Positions 46,658 through 54,186 of a DNA stretch of 64,000 nucleotides are shown one piece after another. This DNA is from Acidobacteriota bacterium (GTDB lineage Bacteria; Acidobacteriota; Terriglobia; Terriglobales; Acidobacteriaceae). Every line of letters starts with the position of its first letter. Positions within the stretch are counted from its first letter, which is position 1. A program made the translations under genes and the position numbers. Under the pieces are notes generated by a model, which saw nothing but the letters and a program-made list of their open reading frames with translations, was not told the DNA's origin and searched no databases. The stretch lies in NCBI GenBank assembly GCA_021781795.1, contig JAJXWA010000010.1:720-64719 (forward strand), written 5' to 3'.

Positions 46658-48181
46658 TCAGCCGAAGTCGCGATGTTCTTTCCAGAGATCGGCCACGGGC
46701 TTGCGCGGCGGCCCGCAGATGAAGATATCTGGGTGGTACTTGCTTTCTTCGTTGCGCACGCCTTCTGAGTTGCCGTTGTGCCCAGCGAGGCGGCAACCGG
46801 TGAAGATGGAGTTCGCGTCGTTCGCATCGAGGCCGAGGACAATCAGCGTAGTGGGCGGCGGCGTGGGATAGCCGCGCAGCCACTCGGAGTTGGTCGTGCC
46901 GATGGGCGTGGGCAGATGATACGCCGGGCCGAGCACATCGATCGCGCCATATTCACCGTAGTTCCCCGTAGTGATGCCGAGATGCGCCTGCTGATCGGCG
47001 GGCAGCGAGTCGCGGATTGCAGCCACCTTACGGACCAGTTCGTTCCACCCGATCTCTTCGCGCAGGTCGCCGTTGTGCTGCAGGGCAAAGGCGCGTAGCG
47101 GACCGGAGGATGCAACGGGCACGAGCAATGCAGAGAGATACGCTCCGCACGCCAGCACTCCGGCAAAGTAAACCGGCGGCAGAATGCGGCGGGCGAGCGC
47201 AGGCAGCTGCACGAGCCAGCGCTCCGCAGCGGTGGAGCCCATGGCCAGAAGCATAGGGTAGACCGGCGCCACGTAGTAGAAGCGTCCCTTACTCACATAG
47301 AAGATTGCGACTGGAAGAACCGCCATCCATGCGAGGGTACGATAGCGCGCGCTGCGGAAGAAGACGATGAGGCCAACTATCCAGACGGGCACGGAGAAGA
47401 GATTTGCGCCGTAGAGAATCTGGCCGCGCAGGAAGCCGTCCGCGCGGCCCTCGGCTACATCGCGCATATGGATGTGCTGCAGAAAGCGGTAGGAGATGAA
47501 GTCATGGTGAATGAGCCAAACGAGGTTGGGAAGAAAGATCAGCAGCGCGAGACCGACGCCCGCCCAGAACCAGCCGCTGCGCAGATGCCTTCGCGCAGGG
47601 GTGAGGAGCAAGCCGAGAAGAATGCCGGCGATGAAGAAGACGATGGAGTACTTGGTCTCAAGGCCGATGCCGAGCGCGAGGCCGATGGCGAGCCACCAGC
47701 GCGGATTCTCGGTCGTGAGCAGCCGGAGGACACACCACGCGGCAAGAACCCACCAGAGGAAGTCGAAGCTCGTGTATTGAAATTCCGTCCCGCTGAAGAG
47801 CGGCAGCGGTGAGAGCGCGACGGCGAGCGCGGTAGCAGTTTGTGCCACTCTGCCACCGCCGAGATCGCGAGCCATGTATCCGGCTACGATAACCACCATG
47901 GCCTGCGCGAGGACAGAGAACATGCGCAGACCGATCATCGAGAGTCCGAAGACGGCCAGTCCGATGTGTTCGACGAACGGCGTGAAGGGCGGATAGGAGA
48001 CAAAGCCCCAATCCAGATGCCGAGCGTCGCTCAGAAACTGCAGTTCATCGCGGTGGAAGCCGTAGCGTCCGTTCGTGGCGATGTGCAGCGCGACGACGGC
48101 GAGCGCGATGCTACAAACGCTCAGTGCATCAAAACGGGCCGGCTCCGGTGCGCGATCGAGCGCTGGTTGGGAAGAGGACAT
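46658..48181 (-). CDS. Family 39-type membrane glycosyltransferase (ArnT/PMT-like)
   Basis: 507-residue GT-C-fold enzyme with about 11 TM helices. The first extracytoplasmic loop, NGRYGFHRDELQFLSDARHLDWGFVSYPP, holds the DE-containing catalytic motif of PMT_2 enzymes that transfer sugar from a polyprenyl phosphate to lipid or protein. The C-terminal soluble domain (about residues 405-507) is hydrophilic and contains ITTGNYGEYGAIDVLGP. Acceptor and donor cannot be deduced. It starts 29 bp after the HAD gene on the same strand. Confidence 0.85.
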   Translation of the reverse strand: MSSSQPALDRAPEPARFDALSVCSIALAVVALHIATNGRYGFHRDELQFLSDARHLDWGFVSYPPFTPFVEHIGLAVFGLSMIGLRMFSVLAQAMVVIVAGYMARDLGGGRVAQTATALAVALSPLPLFSGTEFQYTSFDFLWWVLAAWCVLRLLTTENPRWWLAIGLALGIGLETKYSIVFFIAGILLGLLLTPARRHLRSGWFWAGVGLALLIFLPNLVWLIHHDFISYRFLQHIHMRDVAEGRADGFLRGQILYGANLFSVPVWIVGLIVFFRSARYRTLAWMAVLPVAIFYVSKGRFYYVAPVYPMLLAMGSTAAERWLVQLPALARRILPPVYFAGVLACGAYLSALLVPVASSGPLRAFALQHNGDLREEIGWNELVRKVAAIRDSLPADQQAHLGITTGNYGEYGAIDVLGPAYHLPTPIGTTNSEWLRGYPTPPPTTLIVLGLDANDANSIFTGCRLAGHNGNSEGVRNEESKYHPDIFICGPPRKPVADLWKEHRDFG

Positions 48182-48210
48182 GCTGCCTCCGGAAACTACC
48201 TGCGAAGAGA

Positions 48211-48831
48211 TTACGCTGAGGCAGCGGCGGCGGTTCCCTGACGGCGCTCGTGGGGCTGCGGCACGCGCACGGAGGCCATGCCGGCGGCGGTTGCGGCTTC
48301 GATGCCCATGTCGGTGTCTTCAAAGACGAGACACTCTGCAGCGGGAACGCCGAGGCGCTCGGCGGCGAGCAGGAAGCAGTCCGGCGCAGGCTTGCCGTGC
48401 ATGTAGTCTTCCGCGCAGACGAGGGTCTCGAATTTGTCGAGCAGGTTGAGCGCCGTGAGCGAGCCGATGACGGAGCTGCGGCGGCTGCCCGAGACCACAG
48501 CTAGAGGGATGCGGCCATGCTGCGTGTCAATATGCTCGATGACTTCTTCGATGGCCTGCAACTGCGGGAGCTGTTCGTGGTAGAGACCCTCCTTGCGGTG
48601 GGCTACCGCATCGACGGGCATGGAGAGGCCGTGCTGCTCATTGAGCGAAGCGATGATGTCGCGCACGGGGCGGCCGCCCCATGCGTAGAAGAGCTCTTCA
48701 GGGAACGGGCAGTTCCACTCGGCGAGCGCCTTCTTCCATGCAACATAGTGCAGCGGCATGGAGTCAACGATGGTGCCATCACAGTCGAACAGGTAGGCGC
48801 GGAAGACGCCGGCAGGGATCGGAAGCTTCAT
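48211..48831 (-). CDS. HAD hydrolase, beta-phosphoglucomutase-like
   Basis: 206-residue HAD-superfamily phosphatase or mutase. The motif I nucleophile is in FDCDGTIVDS (residues 13-22), motif II is VVSGSRRSS, the motif III Lys lies in HGKPAPDCF, and the motif IV acidic pair is in VFEDTDMGIEAATAAGM. The cap is alpha-helical (type C1), as in beta-PGM and YqaB sugar phosphatases. Substrate unknown; probably a phosphosugar. It is the upstream gene of the GT39-type gene. Confidence 0.9.
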   Translation of the reverse strand: MKLPIPAGVFRAYLFDCDGTIVDSMPLHYVAWKKALAEWNCPFPEELFYAWGGRPVRDIIASLNEQHGLSMPVDAVAHRKEGLYHEQLPQLQAIEEVIEHIDTQHGRIPLAVVSGSRRSSVIGSLTALNLLDKFETLVCAEDYMHGKPAPDCFLLAAERLGVPAAECLVFEDTDMGIEAATAAGMASVRVPQPHERRQGTAAAASA

Positions 48832-48874
48832 CGGAGGAAAGATACTCCTTGTTGGAATCGGTCAGGCGCGCCCT

Positions 48875-49456
48875 TCAATGAGCGCCGGCAGAGGTTGTCT
48901 CGGCTGGCTGGGCAGGGCCGCCTTCGCCGGGCTTCGTTGGCTCCATCTGCAATGCGTTGTTGAAGCGATTGAAGTAGTTGAAGAGGCCGATGGCACAGAG
49001 CAGTTCCACAATCTCGCCCTCAGAGTAGTAGCGTTGCAGATCGGCGAACTGTTCGTCGGTGACTGAGTGCGCGTCGCGTGTGACGGTCTCGGCCAGGCGC
49101 AGGGCGGCTTTCTCTGCAGGAGTGAAGTCGTTGCGTTGCGGCCACTCGGCCAGATGAGCGAGCTGATCGTCGCTCCAGCCGAGGTTGCGCGCAAGAATGG
49201 TGTGGCTGGCAAGGCAGTACGGCGTGTCGTTCACCTGGCTCGTGCGCACGATAATCAGCTCTTTGAGCTTGGTGGAGACCGTGCCGGTGTTGAGCACCGC
49301 GGCAAAGTGCGCCTGCATAGTGGCGAAGATTTCGGGGCGGTGCGCCATCACGCGAAACATATTGGGCACATTGCCGCGCTGCGCATAAATTGTGTCGAAG
49401 AGGGCGGCAATTCCAGGCGTGAGATCACTCCGTTCGCACCTTGAGATTCGAGACAT
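48875..49456 (-). CDS. Carboxymuconolactone decarboxylase / AhpD-like protein lacking the first Cys
   Basis: 193-residue all-helical AhpD/CMD-family protein, probably a peroxidase-related or disulfide-reductase-like enzyme. The usual family site N-x-C-x-Y-C-x3-H is present as NDTPYCLASH near residues 86-95, so the first Cys of the CxxC is Thr and only one Cys remains. The remainder (LKELIIVRTSQVNDT, FTPAEKAALRLAE, EGEIVELLCAIGLFNYFNRFN) is canonical. A Pro/Gly/Ala-rich tail of 20 residues follows. Loss of the first Cys argues against AhpD-type redox chemistry. Confidence 0.88.
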   Translation of the reverse strand: MSRISRCERSDLTPGIAALFDTIYAQRGNVPNMFRVMAHRPEIFATMQAHFAAVLNTGTVSTKLKELIIVRTSQVNDTPYCLASHTILARNLGWSDDQLAHLAEWPQRNDFTPAEKAALRLAETVTRDAHSVTDEQFADLQRYYSEGEIVELLCAIGLFNYFNRFNNALQMEPTKPGEGGPAQPAETTSAGAH

Positions 49457-49577
49457 CGCGCCTCCTTTTGGGCTGTCTCTATCCTACCGTTGAATTGGGT
49501 GAATTTCGGCGGCGCGCGGCTCTTTGACTCCGGCGAGCCGGTTTGATAGCTTGATAGAAGGCAGTCCGCACCAGACA

Positions 49578-49654
<77 letters not shown>

Positions 49655-49660
49655 TTCTTT

Positions 49661-49912
49661 TCAGCGACTTACGCCCCCTCCCAACTCCCCGATGACCCTC
49701 AAGAATGCCCGACTGTGGGGACTTTTGTGGGTACTCGTGCTGGACTCATTCGATGTGCTCGACTTATGGACAATTACTTCGAGCGTGCTGCGTTTGGCTT
49801 CCATCCGGAAGTGACCGTAATGCTTCCGCATCTGCTTCGAGACGTGGCCGGCGATATCCATGATTGTCTGGTCGCCGCGCCCCTCACGGCACTCTGGCTT
49901 GGGTGAACGCAC
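49661..49912 (-). pseudogene. C-terminal fragment of a tyrosine recombinase (integrase)
   Basis: 83-codon remnant read towards the tRNA, ending 8 bp from it. Residues 15-42 (DQTIMDIAGHVS to HYGHFRMEAKR) reproduce the last catalytic box of phage-type integrases: His23 in AGH and the nucleophile Tyr32 in HYGH. The upstream R-H-R part of the catalytic set is absent, and the reading frame is joined to unrelated sequence at about residue 12. An integrase oriented into the tRNA is the normal arrangement for a tRNA-targeted island. Confidence 0.8.
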
Positions 49913-49921
49913 CTTCCTCCG

Positions 49922-50150
49922 TCAGGCCGGCAAGCTGCAGCCGTCTTTTCGGATTGCGCCCTTCAGGACTTCCCAGTCGAGGCTCAGGTCGGCCACCAAC
50001 CGCTTCGGCCGCCGGCTCTCGTCTTCCATCTGCCGCAGCCGCTGCGCCTCGTTGACCTCTATGCCGCCATACTGCGACCTCCAGCGGTAGAACGTGGCTA
50101 TCCAACCTCGAGATGCCCTGGCAATATCTGACCATCGGAAGCGAAGTCGT
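49922..50150 (-). pseudogene. Fragment of IS3-family transposase OrfA
   Basis: An open minus-strand frame ending TGA at 49922-49924 reads as the second half of IS3-family OrfA: ATFYRWRSQYGGIEVNEAQR, then LRQMEDESRRPKRLVADLSL, then WEVLKGAIRKDGCSLPA. The frame is open upstream to about 50150, but the usual helix-turn-helix N-terminus (KRxRFTEEQI type) is gone and there is no start codon. OrfB is also absent. It abuts the integrase remnant, suggesting an IS insertion into the old integrase followed by deletion. The sequence between 50150 and 50242 shows nothing I recognise. Confidence 0.75.
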
Positions 50151-50242
50151 TGGTAAACGGGTGGAACAAGAACTCTTCCCCGTCGAGGAATAGATGCCGG
50201 ATCCGATTGATCCGCTCATTGCGTGGGACAAATCCCCGCCGC

Positions 50243-50698
50243 TTACAGGTTCCCCGCGCTAAAGCGCTTTCTCAATTGATCGGAGCGGTATCGAAAGATT
50301 TTCTCGATGTCAGGGCGTACGAACCAGCGATGCACCAAAGAATCAAAAGGAACGGCATATTCCACGAGGTCCCGCACCAACGTCCCGCCGTCGGAGGCGT
50401 CGAACATGTGCTGATGAATCCACTGGCGATACGGGCCGCGCAATTGTTCGTCCACGAAAAAATGCGGAGGTTGCCAGCTGCGGATGCGCGTGCGCCACTT
50501 GACGGGTAGGCCGTGGATGAGGAGTTTGTAATCGATCAATGTTCCTTCCCGCATTTCAATCGGCGCGGGTGTCAGGATTTTGAAATTCAGCCAAGGCGGC
50601 GTAATGATTTCGAGATTGGCCGCGTCGGCGAAGAATGAAAACAGTTGATCGGGCGGCAATGGCAGCCAGATTTCGCTTTTGAATTCGCGGATTGTCAT
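50243..50698 (-). CDS. SRPBCC-fold protein (polyketide cyclase/START-like)
   Basis: 151-residue cytoplasmic hydrophobic-ligand-binding protein. AAAGGAAG sits just before the ATG at 50698. MTIREFKSEIWLPLPPDQLFSFFADAANLEIITPPWL is the classic SRPBCC start, with GTLIDYKLLIHGLPVKWRTRI strands and a closing helix RPDIEKIFRYRSDQLRKRF. Such proteins often sit beside carotenoid and other lipid pathways, where they may bind or shuttle the pigment. It lies 80 bp downstream of the crt operon and is probably part of the island cargo. Confidence 0.85.
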   Translation of the reverse strand: MTIREFKSEIWLPLPPDQLFSFFADAANLEIITPPWLNFKILTPAPIEMREGTLIDYKLLIHGLPVKWRTRIRSWQPPHFFVDEQLRGPYRQWIHQHMFDASDGGTLVRDLVEYAVPFDSLVHRWFVRPDIEKIFRYRSDQLRKRFSAGNL

Positions 50699-50778
50699 CT
50701 ACTTCCTTTCATGTCTCTGTCCAGGCAGAATGAGGTTCGAACATCTGCCGGTAAAACTGTTCCCTCCGGCAATCGGAA

Positions 50779-51126
50779 TCACGCCCTGCCGAATGAAGTC
50801 GTCTCGCACCGCCATCCCAATTGCGCGGCCTGTTCGCTGCTCAGATGCAAGAGATAGAAAAAGCCGCTGGGGCTCTCGATGTGCTCAAAGACGTCTCGAA
50901 TGTCGGAACCATGAGGGAGAAGCGGATTGATGACTGCGATGAGTTCGCAGTCGTCAGAAAAGACGCGCTCAACGGCGTTGACTCTGTATCTGTTGCGGGC
51001 CGCCCAGGGGCGAATGCGCGCAATATAGCGATACGGCTCGTTGCCACCCTCGGGTTCGCACAAGAGGTGCACCAGGTATCTGCGTCCCGAACGCGAGGAA
51101 GCCCGCTTCTGCCCGGCTTGACTCAT
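50779..51126 (-). CDS. Unknown protein, last gene of the crt operon
   Basis: 115-residue soluble protein. The ATG at 51126 overlaps the crtO-like stop (ATGA); an ATG two codons upstream is also possible. The protein opens with a basic Arg/Lys stretch, then a strand-rich domain (RYLVHLLCEPEG, YRYIARIRPWA, VERVFSDDCELIAVIN), and an acidic-aromatic segment (DVFEHIESPSGFFYLLHLS). No family recognised. Its placement as the sixth overlapping gene makes a role in carotenoid modification or localisation likely. Confidence 0.7.
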   Translation of the reverse strand: MSQAGQKRASSRSGRRYLVHLLCEPEGGNEPYRYIARIRPWAARNRYRVNAVERVFSDDCELIAVINPLLPHGSDIRDVFEHIESPSGFFYLLHLSSEQAAQLGWRCETTSFGRA

Positions 51127-51602
51127 AGGCATTCCACAGTACGGCTACGGGTTTGGAGCACGCGGGAAAGAGCAATCCGGTTGTAGCGCTGCGCAAAAAT
51201 GCAGGGAAGATTGGCGACCAGCGCATACGCCGTCATGACCAGGCGCGCCCAGGGTGGATTCCATAGAAAGAAAAGCGGCAGACAGAGCAACATGCACCAG
51301 TGCGCCAGTTCGGCGCGGCGTGTTTCAACAAGGAATTGCGCGATGTAGGATGCGTTGCGATTGCGCATTCTCTTCTTTGCAAACCCTCCCAACCAAGGCG
51401 CTCCATCAGGGAGGATAGCCTTCCATCGTCGAATCTCCAGCCAGTCTCGATACAGACGGCCCTCTCGTTCCCAGCTGCGAGGAGCGGTGATCCAGCTATC
51501 TTGCGTAAAGAGGCGCGCAGGGAGTCGCAGGGCTGCGTACGCCACGGCGATATGAATCAGTGGCCAGCCGAGGATGTTGGCTGTCCAAATCAGAGCAGTC
51601 AT
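51123..51602 (-). CDS. crtO: CrtO-like glycosyl-carotenoate acyltransferase
   Basis: 159-residue membrane protein of the glycosyl-4,4'-diaponeurosporenoate acyltransferase family, which esterifies the glucose 6-OH of the carotenoid glycoside with a fatty acid. TM helix at residues 5-28. The family block is present: SWEREGRLYRDWLEIRRWK, PDGAPWLGGFAKK, then ETRRAELAHW, FFLWNPPW, and YALVANLPCIFAQRYNR. The start at 51602 is in a 4-bp overlap with the crtQ-like stop. Length matches the Staphylococcus enzyme (about 165 residues). Confidence 0.88.
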   Translation of the reverse strand: MTALIWTANILGWPLIHIAVAYAALRLPARLFTQDSWITAPRSWEREGRLYRDWLEIRRWKAILPDGAPWLGGFAKKRMRNRNASYIAQFLVETRRAELAHWCMLLCLPLFFLWNPPWARLVMTAYALVANLPCIFAQRYNRIALSRVLQTRSRTVECL

Positions 51603-52672
51603 ACCGGTCTGCCCCTCCACACGGCTTTGCGGCCAAGAACGCGACGCCCTGCGGCGAGCCCGAAGATTGCGCAGTAGTAAGCGAGCGGCAGCGGGTAGAG
51701 CAGAGAGGTGAACGCCCGGTAGCTGCCAAGTCGGCGAGCGATCCAGGCGATCTGCACACTCAATAGAAGGTATGCGACGGCAAGACCAAGGCGGCCGGTG
51801 CTGCATGGGAGAATCAGCAGCAGCGTGGTCGACCAGAGGGCGGAGATCCACGCGATGACTGCGACAAGAACCATGCGTCCGGAATCCGCTGCTCCCTGCA
51901 GAAAGGCCTTTGCCCAGCTCTCCGACATCTGGTGAAAGCCTTCAGGAAACATGCGCATGTGGAGCGTGCCTTTACCGCCAAGGCAGAGAATCCGTGCGCC
52001 ACGCTTACGCAGCTCGCTGGCCCACCGAAGATTTTCGAGGACGACGCCGGGAACCGCTGCGTGTCCTCCGGCATTGAAGTATGTGCTTCTGGATAAGAGC
52101 AGGCACTGACCGAAGAGCCGCGGCGGAGCGACGACCCCGAATCCGCCCGCGCCCGCGGCCATCACGATGTTCAAGAGAAGCGAAAGCTGTTCGTAGGCGG
52201 CGTTCGTAGCATGGTATGGCAGTACAGATAGAACCAGGCTGCGATCGCGCTCGCGCGACCAGCAAGAGACCAACCGATCAAAACCGCCGGGCAAGAAATA
52301 CGTATCGGCATCAAGAAAGAGAAGAACATCGCCTTTGGCGCCTTGCGCGCCCTGGTAACATGCCCATGACTTGCCCGTCCATCCATCGGGTTTTTCCAGG
52401 GAGGTGAGCAGACGTGCGCCGCGGCTCCTGGCAATCGACGCGGTGTTGTCAGTGGAACCATCGTCGACGACCAGAATCTCCGCGGGGCGCGTCGCGGAAC
52501 GCTCAACCGAGTCAAGAAGCCGCGGCAGATTTCTTTCCTCGTTCCGCGCGGGAATGACGATGGAGACGCTTTCCTGCGTGTCTGGCGCTGCGGGAGGGCA
52601 CAGGGGAATGCGCCAAATCAGCAGCAGACCACCCGACAGTCCGAACGCACAGATAAGGGCTGGCAGCATCAT
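51599..52672 (-). CDS. crtQ: CrtQ-like carotenoid glycosyltransferase (GT2)
   Basis: 357-residue family 2 glycosyltransferase predicted to glucosylate the carboxylate of the C30 carotenoic acid. N-terminal TM anchor (5-22), nucleotide-sugar fold SIVIPARNEERNLPRLLDS (37-55), VVDDGSTDNTASIA, metal-binding DAD at 121-123, and an acceptor segment with GVVLENLRWASELRKRG. Two to three TM helices follow at the C-terminus (about residues 270-345). This GT2 plus membrane-tail layout is that of CrtQ. ATGA overlaps on both sides fix the start and stop. Confidence 0.86.
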   Translation of the reverse strand: MMLPALICAFGLSGGLLLIWRIPLCPPAAPDTQESVSIVIPARNEERNLPRLLDSVERSATRPAEILVVDDGSTDNTASIARSRGARLLTSLEKPDGWTGKSWACYQGAQGAKGDVLLFLDADTYFLPGGFDRLVSCWSRERDRSLVLSVLPYHATNAAYEQLSLLLNIVMAAGAGGFGVVAPPRLFGQCLLLSRSTYFNAGGHAAVPGVVLENLRWASELRKRGARILCLGGKGTLHMRMFPEGFHQMSESWAKAFLQGAADSGRMVLVAVIAWISALWSTTLLLILPCSTGRLGLAVAYLLLSVQIAWIARRLGSYRAFTSLLYPLPLAYYCAIFGLAAGRRVLGRKAVWRGRPV

Positions 52673-54186
52673 GATTGTTCATCCGCGCTTTGCTGAGCGA
52701 TCATCCGCGCCACATGCTGGCCGCTCAGCGTAACCATCGGCATGCCTGCGCCGGGATTGACACTGCCTCCGACAAAAAACAGATTGCGGAATTGGGAACT
52801 CTGTTTAGGAGCCTTGAAGGCAAAGTTGCGACGGCGATCGCACACCACGCCGTAGATAGAGCCACGGTTGGATCCATAGCGTGCTTCAATGTCGAAAGGT
52901 GTCCAGAAATCTTCAACGACGATATGACGGCGCAGATCGGTCAGCCCCATGCGCTCGAGCTTGTCCAGGCAAATCTCCCTGAGCGCCAGATAGTCTTCGC
53001 GGGTTGTGGGCCGGCGGTCGTCGAGTGCGGGGATATGGGGGAGAATCTTGATGTTGTCGCAGCCCGCGGGCGCCTGCGATGGATCGGTTCGCGTCGGTGC
53101 AACGACATAGAGAGTCGGATCGTCGGGAAGCTTTCCGTCGCGAAAGACGCGGCGGAAGTGCGTGTGCAGATCTTTTGAATAGAAAAAATTATGATGCGCG
53201 AGCTGCGGGTATACGCGATTCAATCCAAGATGCAGAACGATTCCCGAGCAGGACGGCCGGAAGCGGCGCAGCTTCCGCATCGCGGCGGAGGGGGCACTCA
53301 GCAGCTTCTGCATCGCGGGAATGACTTCCATGTTGGAGACCACATAGTCGGCGCGCACAACACGTGTGGCTCCTTCCGGACCGCGGACATGAACGCCATT
53401 CACCAAGCGACCTTGATGATCAACCTTGACAACTTCGTGTCCGAGGAGGAGCGTGATGCCGCACTCGTCCATACGGCGGCGGAAGGCGCGCGCCAACTGG
53501 TAGAGTCCGCCTGAAACGTACCACAGTCCGAACTCCATCTGGATGTTGGGCATGAGATTCATAAACGCAGGCGAATCGAGCGCGCTCGATCCGACGTATT
53601 TAATGAAGTACTCAAATACATCACGAAGGTAAGGACTGCTCAGCCGTTTGCCGATGCTGCCCGCCATCGACCGCAGATAGTCGAGATCGCGCGCGTCCTT
53701 CCACCCGTAAAAGCGAAGGAACTGGCCAAAGGTGTCGAGGCCGTGGCGCAGATAGCCGCGTTCGACAATCTGGTATTGCCGCCGCGAGTAGGCAAGGAAC
53801 TCTTCGTACTCATGAAAGGATCCTGCACCCAATCGCTCCAATTCGGCGCCCATCCTTTCTCGATCTTCCCAAAGATCAAGAACCGTTCCGTCCTCAAAGA
53901 AATTGCGCCATTGCGGATCGACGCGCTGAAGCGTGATGTAGTCTTCGAGCTTTTTGCCCTCGCCCTCAAAGATCGGTCGAAAGATCTGCGGCAGGGTAAA
54001 GATTGACGGGCCGAGATCGAAGCTGAATCCCTGCGTCTGCAGCAGGTTCAGCTTTCCGCCGACGTGGCTGTTCTTCTCGATCACGGTGACCTCGAAGCCG
54101 TCACGGGCGAGCATGATTGCCGCAGACATGCCGCCTAGCCCTGCTCCGATGACGACGACACGCGCTTTCTTCTCAGCAGTTTTCAT
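52669..54186 (-). CDS. crtP: CrtP/CrtNb-type carotenoid oxidase (phytoene-desaturase family)
   Basis: 505-residue FAD-dependent enzyme of the CrtI/CrtN superfamily. The ADP-binding fold at residues 10-45 has VIGAGLGGMSAAIMLARDG, then EKNSHVGGKLNLL, and FDLGPSIFTLP. At the C-terminus is the carotenoid signature NLFFVGGSVNPGAGMPMV. The closest pattern is the second desaturase of C30 clusters, which oxidises the terminal methyl of diaponeurosporene or diapolycopene to an aldehyde. That product would feed the aldehyde dehydrogenase encoded upstream. The ATG at 54186 overlaps the aldehyde dehydrogenase stop (ATGA); a longer form starting at 54246 is less likely. Confidence 0.85.
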   Translation of the reverse strand: MKTAEKKARVVVIGAGLGGMSAAIMLARDGFEVTVIEKNSHVGGKLNLLQTQGFSFDLGPSIFTLPQIFRPIFEGEGKKLEDYITLQRVDPQWRNFFEDGTVLDLWEDRERMGAELERLGAGSFHEYEEFLAYSRRQYQIVERGYLRHGLDTFGQFLRFYGWKDARDLDYLRSMAGSIGKRLSSPYLRDVFEYFIKYVGSSALDSPAFMNLMPNIQMEFGLWYVSGGLYQLARAFRRRMDECGITLLLGHEVVKVDHQGRLVNGVHVRGPEGATRVVRADYVVSNMEVIPAMQKLLSAPSAAMRKLRRFRPSCSGIVLHLGLNRVYPQLAHHNFFYSKDLHTHFRRVFRDGKLPDDPTLYVVAPTRTDPSQAPAGCDNIKILPHIPALDDRRPTTREDYLALREICLDKLERMGLTDLRRHIVVEDFWTPFDIEARYGSNRGSIYGVVCDRRRNFAFKAPKQSSQFRNLFFVGGSVNPGAGMPMVTLSGQHVARMIAQQSADEQS

